Of a stretch of DNA of 62,270 nucleotides, positions 1 through 11,041 are shown piece after piece. The notes beneath the pieces are model-generated. The model worked only from the letters and a program-made list of their open reading frames with translations. It was not told the DNA's origin and made no database searches. A program made the position numbers and the translations under genes. The stretch covers positions 1-62,270 of the forward strand of contig FLMG01001718.1 of the NCBI GenBank assembly GCA_900088475.1, given 5' to 3'. Position 1 is the stretch's first letter, and each line of letters starts with the position of its first letter. Origin of the DNA: Hyphochytrium catenoides. Lineage: Eukaryota > Sar > Hyphochytriomycetes > Hyphochytriales > Hyphochytriaceae.

Positions 1-37
1 GGGGGGGAACCGGAGGAGAGGCACAAACAACAGAGGG

Positions 38-109
38 AGAGAGAGACAGAGAGAGAGACAGAGAGAGAGAAAGAGAGAGAGACAGAGAGAGAGAGACAGA
101 GAGAGAGAG
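38..109. repeat. (GA)n / GACA simple repeat
   Basis: A purine-only run of GA dinucleotides broken by GACA units lies at the left edge. It matches many other GA/TC tracts in the window, several of them inside introns. Here no flanking exon is visible, so the tract may be intergenic or may belong to an intron of a gene lying outside the window. Confidence 0.85.
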
Positions 110-1010
110 CAAGCATGCGAAGAATGGAGCTACCCACAACCATCTCACAACTTTCTCCCTCTCTGGATGATGGACCATTGCTCAGCCACCAGGTATGTAA
201 CGGACATCACAGAGCCTAAAGGGGGCGCCTTCTCGTCCGTTACGGCACTTCAAGCTCAGCAGCCACCCAGCCGCGCAGGGCAGTGGGCCAGGGGCCGAGC
301 TGGAGCACCGGTGCGGCTCCTGCTTCTAGGAGAGGGAACTCTGTACATCTCAGCCCGCTGCCCGCCTTCCGGCATGCTCACTGATTGTTGATGCATGCTA
401 GAACTCCTCCTCCATGATGATGACTATGATGATGTCGATCCAGCACCAAGAAGGAAGGACTAAGACAGCAAAGTGCGATTGGAGTGCGGTGACCGGCAGT
501 CGATAGGGCGGACTGATAAGCGGGGTGAAGGAGGCGATCAGTAGTCCGAACGCGAACGGAGGATATTGGGCGTGAAGAAGAAAGCTACTGCGAATGTGGC
601 CCCGTATTCCGCGGCCTAAAGAGGCAAGGTGTCCACATCCTTGCCCTGCCGGGAGTTGCATCTAGCGGCGATAACAACGTGGCGTTACAAAGTAGGCTGG
701 CTGTAGATAGATAGTCAGGGATGTGGTCCTTTTATGACTTGAGTATCTCAAGTATTGCGCCAGGGTGCTGCCTACTAGTAGCTGCTCCTCGCACCGTCCA
801 TTCTTTCCTCTCATGCTTTCTTCTCTTGCTTCCCCTTTTATCTGTTCAATCTCTCTCTCGCTCTCCCTACATGCAAGTCTATCTGCCTTACTTGCCTGTC
901 TTCTCTGGTCAGTCATCCATCCTCTCCCACTTCTTTTTTCCTGCTCTCACACTTTCTTTCAGTCTTGAAGCTCTATTCTAAGTGTGTCTTCCTGACAGAT
1001 CTCCATATTC
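110..1010. other. no gene recognised
   Basis: Only short overlapping reading frames without recognisable motifs are present. The part from about 790 to 970 is C+T-rich on the plus strand and looks like an intron or spacer. I see nothing else in it. Confidence 0.5.
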
Positions 1011-2315
1011 TTAGGCAGACTTTAGATTATACTTAAGCTCTCCGAGTCTGTCGGCGCCCATTATCAGCGCAGACGTCTCGTAGTCGATATAGATACAAAG
1101 CAGAGTTAAGCCCAGAGAGGCCGAAGATGGGAGAAAGGTGCCTGGACGCAAAAGCCCGTACTGATAGAGGCTTAGGGTCCACAGGGTCATTGAGATGATG
1201 CTGAATATGAGAGACAAAAGGTACTGAGAACGCTTCTTAGGCCCGCAAACGCGAGAAGGAAGGCCAGTCCAGCCCGTGAGACAGAGCCTACGTTCGTTCG
1301 TAGAGCACAAAAGCAGGGGAGGACGCGGCATGACGGTGAGAGAGGATCTCACCTGATGACAACTTATAATGAGCACAGGCAACTTGAAACGAGGAGAAGC
1401 AGAGAGAAAGGACAGGTCTAGGCAGCCACAGCCAGAGAGGAAGCAGAGAGCAGCCATATGCAAAAAGAAAGAGTCAGTAGGAACAACAACAATGAAAAGA
1501 ACGATAGACGAGGTGAGGAAAAAGCAGGAGATAAGGACGCAGCACCATCCACGTCGTCGGTCGCTTACCCTGGCAGGAGGAAGCTGAAGGACATGAATCC
1601 CAACACGACATCAAAAGTCAGAGAATCCACTGCAGGACCGGAGAACTCTGAGGAGGTGAACTCCACGTGCTACACAGCGCAATAGAGGCGGAAACGTAGT
1701 GAGATGAGAAGGTTATGGAGCCGCGAACGTTAAAGAAGAAGCTAGATCAGCGAGATAGCAGCGGCTGAAGAGCGTTCCCGATGGGAGATGTGGGGCAAGA
1801 GTAGCTCGTCTAGCACGTGGCGGGACTTATGGGGGCAAGAGGGGAGGCGCTCATAATGCAGCGGGTGAGCTGTAGACCCTATAGTCCAAGCACATAGCCC
1901 CTAACCCCCCAGCTGCAGGCGCTTGCATACAGTCTCTTCACTGTGACTAACAGTAGAAGAAGAAACTAATGAATAAATATAGCAAGAACTTAGCGGCAGC
2001 GGACAAGCGCCGGTCAAGGCTGCTGATGACAGGGTCCGTCCGTCACGAGCAGGCTCGCCTTAGGGTTAAAGATCCAGCCAGGCTACTTATGTGTACCTTA
2101 TTGAAAGCAACCAGAAGCGGGAGAATGGCGATAAAGACGACGAGCCCTCCAAAAATAGCTTTCCAGAGTCTGGAAGATCTGTCTGCATCCCTTCGAAGCT
2201 CATTGATCAGCTGTTCCTGTTCTTCTGTGTCAAGGTATTCTGGAGGCTCAGAACTTGTTCGAGAGCTTTTTAACGTCTCCTCCCCATTCTCTTTACCCGT
2301 GGCTCTCTTTCTCAT
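1011..2315 (-). CDS. small four-helix membrane protein, unknown function
   Basis: Three exons join cleanly on the minus strand: 2315-2097, 1669-1569 and 1287-1011, giving 198 residues. The donor and acceptor phases match at both introns. The N-terminus is charged and ends with an acidic stretch containing YLDTEEQEQLINEL. Four hydrophobic helices follow, at roughly residues 50-70, 90-112, 122-145 and 150-170. The C-terminus is short and hydrophilic. The pattern of an acidic glutamine-containing N-terminal helix before four membrane spans resembles small uncharacterised membrane proteins known from fungi and plants, but I cannot name the family. The third-exon acceptor (GTAG at 1289-1288) was picked mainly on phase, so the middle of the protein could shift by some residues. 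No function is assigned. Confidence 0.6.
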
Positions 2316-3169
2316 GGCGGGCTCTAATTGGGAGCGATGGCCACTCTAGCAGACTCTCACCAGCAGCGGGAAGAGCAGTTTGCCTTCCACAGAATTAAAC
2401 ACCCAGACGCTAGGGTGTGCAATCAACAGAGAGAGACAGGGCCAAAAGTCAGCCTTGTCCCCTACCCGCCCTTCACGTCCACATGGAGGAGAGACAGTAT
2501 AGCTAGGCCTGGGGCCAAAGTGCAACGAGCAAGAAATCTGGAAATCTTCAGCCGTAAGCTTGAGATCGTCTGCATTGCATTTTGGAGCTTCCTCAGCATT
2601 GCTGCCCAACTTCAAGCATCACGCTGTCGAAACGAATGGCCTCTGCCCGAAGCTAACTACACACTCGAACTAATCTAAAGCCTATAACTGGAGTAGCAGT
2701 CAGAAACTATCGGTGTTGTCTTCAGTTAAATCCTAAAGTAAGAGTAGCCTTACCGAATTTTAAGAGCGCCATGTCTTTTTCTTACTACAGAAAATCTTAT
2801 AAATAATTGGCAACCGCCACGCCTAACACAAGGAGTCCGACGGCGCAAGAGTGAGTCAACAGGGAGGGACAGTAGGCAAACAGGTGTAGGAAGAGGCGGG
2901 AAGATGGCATGCCAGGTATATGATCGAGTTGTTTATTAGAATCGCTATACAGCTATCGCTACTGGTCGTCGTACTTATAGGAGAAACTCTCGGAAGCGTC
3001 TCCTGGAAGTGCAATGTCAAGAGACAAAAGTGCTAAAAAAAAATGGAAGAAGGTATGCTTTGCATGGTGCCGTGCAGAGCGCTGGAGAGGGAAAGAAGAG
3101 GGATGGAGAGCTAAAGAATAGAGAGATATAAAGAAAGAGTCTGCTCAGAGGTGCGCGAGGTCAGGCAGC
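2316..3169. other. intergenic, no gene recognised
   Basis: This spacer separates the start of the small membrane protein gene from the stop of the Rab18 gene. Both genes read leftward. It should hold the promoter of the first and the 3' end of the second. A short open frame on the minus strand at 2346-2615 has no recognisable motif and I do not call it. Confidence 0.5.
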
Positions 3170-4706
3170 TCAGCAACAACCTCCCCTATTCTGGCTGTTA
3201 TATCCATGGGCAGCATCGAGGCGTGGGGCATCCCGACGCTTAGGGACAGTGTTTGTCAGTAGCTCTGGCTTCTCAAGAATCTTCATTACGATCTCGTTGA
3301 AAACCTAGTTGTCCAAAGCACATGAGAAAGGGGTTAAATGGGGAAAATAGCAGAAAAGAAGACAAGAAGATAGATGAAAGGTAAAGCCTTAGCTGGTTTG
3401 CTTGAATGAGACTTCGACAAGTCACCAAGCGTGGAACCAAAAGACGACGTGAACAGAACATGTCCATGGCGAGGAAGGAAGAGGCGGGAGAAGGAGAAAA
3501 GAACTGGGGAAGAAGAAGAGAAAAAAGAAGACTCTGGGCGAAGAGCCCTGACTCAGCTCAAGAGAGAGGAAGATTGGAAACTTGAGAAGGAAAGACAAGA
3601 AAGAGGTTGAGCGACAGAGAGCACACTGCGGGCGTTTGACGAAGGAGTTACCTGCTGGATGCCGACTCGGGTCTTGGCGCTGCTCTCCAAAAACAGCATT
3701 CCTTTAGACCGGGCCCAGGCATCCGCCTCCTTCCTGCTGACGGCCCTCTCTTTATCAATTTTATTCCCAACAAGTAGCTTAACGACGTCCTTCCCGCCTG
3801 TAGGGCTGTACACTTCTACCTCTTCCAGCCAAAGATCCAGATTTTCAAACGTCTCTCGCCTTGAAACGTCGTATACTGCCCGATAGAAGCACAAGGCGCA
3901 GGCGATCATCAGCATGAGTTGCATGTGAGAGCCGCGGAACGAAAAGGGATACGCACTTAAACGACAACACAAAGGATCGAAGCTCATAGTTGGACAGGCA
4001 TCCACACTTGCACTCTAATAGATAGACTCTAATCTAGACGTAGGGCCAGCGGGCTGGGTGCCGAGAGACTGTGGGTATAGAATCAATAGTAGGGAAAGAT
4101 CTGACCTTGAGATAAAAAGAAAGCTGCCAAAAGAAGTGGAAGGAGCAAATAAGAGCCACAACGGAATTGTATCTTATCAGGCTTCTTAATATCCCTTACC
4201 TAGGACAATGCCTTGGGCTCCTCGGTAGTAGGAACTCGTAAGCGTCCTGAACCTTTCTTGCCCAGCTATAAAAGAGAAAGGCACGTCGTTAGGCTTAACT
4301 AAGGGCTCTCATTTCCTTCGATTATTATAGACTAAGCAAGGGTAGACACCTTCCTTACCTGTATCCCAAATGGTCATCTTCACCCGCTTATTGTCCACCG
4401 TCAGCATTTTTACCTTGAAATCAACACCTATAGTGCGATGGTTTAGATAAACTTCAAAGAAAAGAGTGTGGGAGGTCTGTGAATCGTCAACGCTTACCTA
4501 TCGTGCTCTGTAGATGATCATCGAAAGCATCCTCAGTAAACCTTAAGAGCATACTACAAGGAGGAGATCGGAGTTTATCAGGGTCCGCCCGATGCACAGA
4601 ACTCGTAAAGTCTCATTCTCTCAAGGTACCTGCTCTTCCCGACCCCAGCATCACCAACCAGGAGTAGCTTGAATAGGTGGTCATAGGAATCTGTTTCTTC
4701 CTCCAT
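3170..4706 (-). CDS. RAB18: Rab18-type small GTPase
   Basis: Six exons (4706-4630, 4553-4498, 4427-4359, 4265-4200, 3875-3652, 3304-3170) join in phase to a 208-residue protein, the normal size for a Rab. All nucleotide-binding motifs are visible: P-loop GDAGVGKS, switch [18 protein letters not shown] for guanine specificity, and SAK near the end of the G domain. The protein ends in GGCC, a double-cysteine signal for geranylgeranylation. The segments [10 protein letters not shown] and [17 protein letters not shown] match the Rab18/plant RabC branch. Family members work at the ER and lipid droplets. The start is supported by an acidic leader directly before the first beta strand. The gene looks intact, with no missing catalytic residue. 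Confidence 0.95.
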
Positions 4707-5276
4707 CGTGACAGCGTTCTCCCTCCGAATGACCGCTGCTACCACCTCGAAAGGCAATGACTCACTATACTACTAGTCCCACCCAAATTTTCAATAACGA
4801 GCTTCCGCGATCTTTGCACTGCGAAGACGGCCCAACTGTTGACTTTGTGGGCACTGATCTTCTATGTCTGGGCGGGCGAAGTCTCAACTTTCTGACAACA
4901 GAGACGACTTTCGCAATAATCCGCAGCCCAAGTTCTCGATAAAGCCCAAAAATACACTTTCCGCGTGTGTTCCTGCGAAGGGAACCGCAGAATCACCTGC
5001 CAAATAATCCATTTTTCATAATTTGGCATTTTAGTATTGACTGCATCCGTAGACAAGGGTATTACACTGGGGCCTATGGACATCATGAACAAAATTACCA
5101 TCCAGACTACGAATTCTGACAAGCTTTGGCTTGTATTGGGGTCTAAACTGCTAAATATGTGTGTGAAAAATGCTTTGTTTAATTGAGAAAGAACTGGGAA
5201 AGGTTCGAGTGGTCCGTTAGCGGTCGCTATTGGAAAGAGAAGAGTGATCCTCATTCCGTGTACAAGGACGTTCTCA

Positions 5277-5320
<44 letters not shown>

Positions 5321-6311
5321 TCTCACGTGGTATCTATCTCCCACGTCTCTGAAAGGATATCTCTTCTCTCTTCTATCATCTTATTTTTCCTCTACCTCTC
5401 CCTGATCTCTAACTATCTGGGTATCGGTGTGCCTACTCGGCCTACTCTCTTCGTTCCTTCGCTTTCTCTTCTCCTCTCTCATCCAGTCCTCGCCCCTTCT
5501 TCCCTCTTCCTGATTGTTTTCCTTTCATTTTCTTCTTCAAGCTTTTTATCTCATATCGCCTCCCCACTCTTGAACATCATCGAGTGAGCATTATGTCGCT
5601 TCAGCTGTGGGTCACTTCTCATAACAACTCAACGCTCACTGACGAACTGGCGCTGGCGGCCTTAGAGGGCCAGCCAGCCAGCAAGAAGAGGGATCTAGAG
5701 CTTAAAGATGGAGAGAAGGGATAGGCCTCTTCGCTGTGAGAGAGAATAGGTCCTATCGCGCTACTTCCTGAAGGTTACGCCCTCTTCTTCTCCCTGATCC
5801 GGCCGCCCATCGTCCATCCCCCAAGGGAAATTGCCCCCAAGTGGCTGAATCTCACTGCCTGTCGACTGCAGGTGAACCTCAAGTGGGCTAGGCTCCGTCC
5901 TGACTCTCTTTCTCTCTTTAATGGTTCTATCGCGTCTGCAATGCATTTCTCAAGCCTTGAAAACGGAGGGACGTGATCCTCCAGCACTTATTCATCACTG
6001 CTCTCTCTCGTGGCTTGAGAATCTGTCTTCTGTCTCTCTCTCAGTCCAGGAAGAAGGCCATGCTGTACTCGAACGAGCTCATTGACTAGGAGGCAGACTC
6101 ATTGGTATAGAGAGAATTAGACCAGACAGAAGTAACGAAGAGCGGCAAACCACCATCGCGAATGACAGAGAAAGACAAAGAAAGCGCAAGTACCAAGTGT
6201 GTCGAGGACATTGAAGACAAGCAAAGCCATCGCAAATTTCTGTTATTAGTCGCTACAGAGAAAACCGCCGACCCTACGTCTAACCTAACAAAAGCTATCT
6301 GCCCCAGGCTT
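4707..6311. other. intergenic, simple-sequence rich
   Basis: This lies upstream of the Rab18 gene and downstream of the sppA stop. It contains a pure (TC)n tract and C+T-rich sequence from about 5270 to 5580. A 44-codon open frame starts at 5593 on the plus strand but lacks any motif. I see no convincing gene. Confidence 0.5.
5281..5316. repeat. (TC)18 microsatellite
   Basis: An uninterrupted TC dinucleotide run of about 36 bases sits in a wider C+T-rich stretch reaching to about 5580. It creates an artificial serine/leucine-rich reading frame that should not be taken as a gene. Confidence 0.95.
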
Positions 6312-9300
6312 CTACTCGGTCAGTTGAGGTACCTCACTCTTCACGGAGAGTGAAGGAGAAGAGAGAGAAGAGAGACCTGTGGTCCTCCCTATGACATTCA
6401 AAACTCTAAGTAGAATAGAGAGCTCTCCAGGGATAAAGTCCGTTTGCGCCGAGGCTGATGCTAGCTGCGGATCTTCACTATTTTGCGCGGGCTTGGAGGT
6501 TAGCGAGGCGAGCAAGCCACGGCTTCGAGGAAAGGCAACCAGCTTGGTCTCGTCTCTCTCCTTTCCTAGCAGGGCTGCTGCTTCCCCATGCGCCGTCACG
6601 AGGCCACCAAGAGAGTCAACTAGACCCAGCTCCTTTGCCATAGATCCAGGATATATGCGCCCTATATTGTCATCAAAAAGTCACGATGACAGTAGAAAGA
6701 TAGTCAAGATAACAAGCTCACAACTGGAGAGGCAGTAGTGGTGCAGATACAGATGTGGCCGTCGCAAACAAGCCATTAGAAGAAGTCGAAGAGAGGGAAG
6801 AGAGACTGCAACAGGCGGAGAAAGCAAGCTGCTGGTAGAGGAAGAAGATGGCCGTGAACCTTTAGCGATATCTTGCACTGTCTCGATAGGAATCTTTCTT
6901 CCCTCTGCGACTCTCTCGGTAAAGAGCTTGTACACATCATCCAAGAACTGCAAGAGGCAGATATCGTTGGCGTAAGTATGAGAGGAGAAGTAGAGAGGAT
7001 GAGATGTGAAAAGGGACACAAAGGGAGCGAGGGAGGAGCAAAGGGAAAGAGAAGGAGAAGGAAAAAAGCAAGAAGCCAGAACACCAAGCTCCAAGGTATC
7101 AGGATTCTGGAAGTCTTGCCTTGTCCAGGATCTCCTTGTCCTTCTCTCCATATCCATCAGTGTACGAGAAGAAAGAGTCATTCTCTGCGGTGTGGACTTC
7201 ATCGAAAGTGATTCCCAGTCGCTCAAACAGACGCCGCATCTGGAACTTTCCGGCAATCACTCCGATTGACCCCGTGATGGTAAGCGGATTGGCTACTATC
7301 TTCTTAGCATTAAGGGCCATATAATAGCCGCCAGAACCTGCGACGTTGGCCATGGAGACTACTACTGGCTTCTCACTGCGCGCCATCTGTGGATAAAGCG
7401 GTTAGGGCCATAGAAAAACAGAGTCAGGCGTGTATATAGGATAATAGGTGATACAGACAAGCAGCCCTAGTGGCAAGCTTCTACCCACCTCATGAGCCAT
7501 TAGCTCAGAAGCTACAGCGGAGCCTCCAGGACTATCTACCCTGACTATTATAGCAGAAATCTTTGGATCCTTATTGGCAGCCTTTATGGCAGCGCAGAAG
7601 GTATCAGAGCCAAGGGTGGACCATTCTCCCTTGTAAGCATCAAAGGAGCTTTTGCCTACACGTGATGCAAGGGATAAGGAAGAAAATTGGGAGGCGTTGT
7701 TCAAAGAAAGAGCCGAAGTTGGGGGCATAAAATGACCTCAATAAACGGTAACCGGAGAGAGCAAGCCATGATATCAACCAGCGATTTCACCTGTAGCTAC
7801 GCCTCCTATCATCGTGATCAAGGCAATTTCCTTCTGCTGCTCCCAGAAGCGGAGCTTCTTAGCCCAGGGTTTGGAGGAAGATGGGGATGAAGAGGAAGCA
7901 ATCTTCTTCTTGTACTCTCGAAGGAACAGAAGGTTCACTTTCTCTTTTTTGGTTCCTTTATCGTCAGCAATTCTGCCTTTGGCTTGATCAAGGACCTCAT
8001 CGTAAAACTTGATACCGTCGAGAAGTTTCTCCTGAAGAGCGGACGAGCCATCGTGGGGTGCCTTCTCAATCAGCTCCTCTACCTTAGCGACAGGGAGTCC
8101 TCGGCTGCCACTGATGTCTAAAGATCAGGACGTCCAAAGAGCATAAGGACGTCCCAGAGGACAAGGACAGCATCATCAATGTCACTGTCTGATGGAATTG
8201 AGGGGTATAAGAGAGAACTATAAGAAGGTACAGGATATATAACTGCGGGATCGGAGGACTCGGGACGACCAGGATTGCCAAGAAGTAAGACAGAAAGAAA
8301 GAAGTGAACGCCAACGGAGTTCATAGCAGCGCAGGGGTGAATGAGAGTTAGAAGGATGGCAAAACCTTGAATCAGCTGATCTTTCATCGCGTTAACCAGC
8401 GCTTCTGTAGCCTCTCTATGGGCTTCAGTGTACTTCTTTTCGGCAAAGAAGTTCTTATAGTTCTTGTACTCCTTTCTATGGTCCAACAGAGGCTCAACAT
8501 CCAACTTCTCTAGGAGTGAGCGAAGGAAGGGGCTCCTAGCCCTCAGGCCTGTTATCTGCGGGAATAGAATGCAACATTGTGAGAACAAGGCAGAAGTGAT
8601 GAATAAGACGGAGAATAAGGAGGGTTGAGAGTGATAGCAAAGATGTAGAGGAGCTTGCCAAATCGCTGGAGAGGAAGGTAAGGAGGCACTAGACAACGAA
8701 GAGAAGTGTTAATGCCTCAGGGAGAGATCAGGACAATGCTTGAGAGGGAGCTGATTCCAATATAGTAAAGCTAACGTGTGTGACACAAAAGTGTAGGAAG
8801 GAATAAGAGGCGTGGCTGTTTACAGCCACGGCCCGAGGAACTTGATGGCAGAAGACAGCTCACATTCAGGAATCCTGCTGCTGACATGTAGACTTGCTGC
8901 AGGCACAAGAAAGGAGTCAGTAAACTTTCACCAAGATCTGAGGCCCTAAGCTTCTCGTCTGGGCAGAACACTCTCACTGCCCCTTGTGCAGCATTTCCCT
9001 CCTATTTCTCTCTTCCATCCTCCACTGTCAGCCGTTAGTCACTCGCAGATGCTCACATCAAAAGCAGACGCTAGCCAGTACACTTCAGTGCCCATATCGA
9101 ACTCTCCAAAGGTGTCCGCATAGCAGAAAGTGGGCTTCTTTGAGGTTTTCTTGAAGTTCAGGATGGCTGCCCGGACTTCCTGCATATCACCCATGCGCGC
9201 CAGAGAAAGGGAAGGGTTCTTTCCCACTTTGGCTATCAATCCTACTACTTGATCATCTTTGGCGGAGCTACAGTCACAGCAGCATGAACGAATAGACACG

Positions 9301-9796
9301 GGGAGAGAGCGACATGTAGGGTTAGAGATGTGGAAGAGTAAGGGTAAACTTAGGCTGGAAAAAGCCATAGAAAAGAAGGGCAGCAGCCCACAAAAGCATG
9401 TAGGATTGAGCGTGAAGCACCGCGACTGACCGCTCCAGAGTTGAAATTAGGTCATGAATCGTCCAGAACTTGCCCCACTTCAGCTAGAACAGTGGCAAAG
9501 GTAGCAAGCGTTAGCAGCCGATGTCAAGCGATGCATTAGGCTAGGAACTCATTTCGAGGATCACAAACCTTGGCCACCAGGTCGCCGTGAGGCAAAGGAT
9601 CTAGGAAACGAGTCGTAAGGTCAATCTCTAGTATGGTGTTGTTCTTTACGCGATTCTTGTAGTTGGAGAGCCCCCGGCGAGCTTTCATGAAGACCAGCGT
9701 GGCCGCTCCAGCCGCGAGGAAGGGGTGATCCTCGCAGAACTGTCCAGCGCTGCTCAAAGCCTTTGCTAGCTCATTCATGGCGGAAGATGCCACCAT
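6312..9796 (-). CDS. sppA: SppA-type signal peptide peptidase (protease IV, long form)
   Basis: Ten exons (9796-9569, 9477-9431, 9267-9057, 8896-8864, 8555-8366, 8117-7791, 7655-7489, 7386-7120, 6947-6860, 6661-6312) join in phase to 635 residues, the size of the two-domain 67 kDa class. The N-terminal half carries the general-base lysine region (YKNYKNFF, about K207). The C-terminal half carries VRVDSPGGSA and the serine nucleophile in GSGGYYMALNA (about S419), followed by TGSIGVIAGKF and GRIYPGSMAKELGLVDSLGG. This lysine/serine split across the two halves is typical of long SppA. A hydrophobic stretch near residues 25-38 may anchor or target it. In algae and plants such enzymes sit in plastid membranes; the location here is unknown. 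The intron after exon 8 uses a GC donor. The far C-terminus is poorly conserved and its end is the least certain part. Confidence 0.93.
6948..7119 (-). other. GC-AG intron of sppA
   Basis: On the minus strand the exon ends GACAAG and the intron begins GCAAGA, with acceptor TTGCAG. No GT donor nearby keeps the frame between the KEILDK and FLDDVYKLFTERVAEGRK segments, both expected in SppA. The rest of the donor matches consensus perfectly, as is usual for tolerated GC donors. The intron is strongly pyrimidine-rich on the coding strand. Confidence 0.75.
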
Positions 9797-11041
9797 TCTG
9801 TCTTGATAGACCGCGTTGAGAGAGATGACCCTGGGAGAGGTGCGGGCAGGAGGGAGCTGACGATGGCAGCAACAGGTGGCGGATGTGAGGCTTGTTCACT
9901 TGCTTGGAAGCTAGGAAAGTGAGGATGACTTGTGCCTTCTGATCAAAGGGTAGCCAAGGCTCTTTGTGTCTCTCTCGCTCTGTTCTTTCTGAGCGAAGCT
10001 ACTATGAAGATGTTAGTAAGGAAGCTGTCAGACTCAGCTAGAGCCGCAAAACGGCAGGGATTCTGGTGATGGACCCACCCGCTGTCTAACATAAGGGCCA
10101 ACACTCTTGACTCTTGACCAGCACGGACATACATGGGTGACCCAGGTCTACTAGAAACCACAAAAGGACAATAGGGCAGCTTCTGTATACGGGCGTATTA
10201 ATCAGATTTTATAATCTACGAGAATCCTGAATAGAGGAAAAAAAGAGACATGCTTTACCCTTCCTGAATAACTAATAAGTTGAAAGTGGAACTTGTGGGT
10301 GCGTAGAACTACTCTGCACCAGAATTCCTTCCAGCTCTCTTATTCCCAAGAGTTCTTACTCGTACAAGTACTTGTAGGAGAGTTGGTTGACAGTTGATAG
10401 ATGGATAGTTGATAGGACCATCACTCTGATTAGGAGGATTTATCAGGGAAGGAATCAAGCTGAAGATTCTAACTGTAGTCTGCTGTAAGAGATAATCAGT
10501 AATTGTGATGCTGGTAACTAACACCTTGATGTCATCCGTTTTACATGTACTGTACCGGCTTCTTTGAAGTATACGACGGACAGCTCCAGAATAATCTTTC
10601 TTCGCGTCTCGTTATAAGGAATATACATAAAAAATTTCCTAATAATGTACTCATGTGCATTTGTGTACAGTAAAATGATAATCAAGTTGATGATGTCTGA
10701 CAAGGCAGAGACAGAGTCGAGACAGAGAGAGCCAAACTAGGAGAAATAGAGATTGAGAGAGATTAAGAATAGGTTTCCACTAGATGAATGACAGATGAGA
10801 AATAGCCAACGAGGTGCCAGACAGAGCTCCGAAGAGAGCGCCAAGTAAAGGAGTTTGCTGGGCAGCCGCGGCAAATGCCGATGACAGATCTTCAGAACTG
10901 GATCTTCGTCTACTGCATCCAAGGTCAGCCACTTCCTGGAGAGAAAGACGGAGGCTGGGTTAGCTAGAGGAGGAAGCGCAGGTTATCCAATAAGAGGGAA
11001 GAAGGGCTTGGAAGCAGGCGTAGCAGCTGCTAGGCCCAACC
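9797..11041. other. divergent spacer between sppA and the dioxygenase gene
   Basis: This contains the putative promoters of both flanking, outward-facing genes. The part around 10200-10700 is A+T-richer than its surroundings. Apart from one weak candidate exon at 10780-10935 on the minus strand I see nothing that looks coding. Confidence 0.5.
10780..10935 (-). CDS. candidate terminal exon of an unrecognised protein
   Basis: After a good acceptor (CTCCAG) an open frame of 52 codons reads SSEDLSSAFAAAA, then a glycine-rich hydrophobic stretch (LLGALFGALSGTSLAIS), and stops. The composition looks protein-like. No upstream partner exon was found before the oppositely oriented dioxygenase gene begins, so it may be chance. 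Confidence 0.2.
   Translation of the reverse strand, partial: EVADLGCSRRRSSSEDLSSAFAAAAQQTPLLGALFGALSGTSLAISHLSFI

Noticed and set aside
1236-1463. extension of the last exon of the small membrane protein upstream to a phase-0 acceptor at 1236-1237
   Set aside because: That choice does not fit the phase of the supported middle exon (1669-1569); the acceptor at 1288-1289 does.
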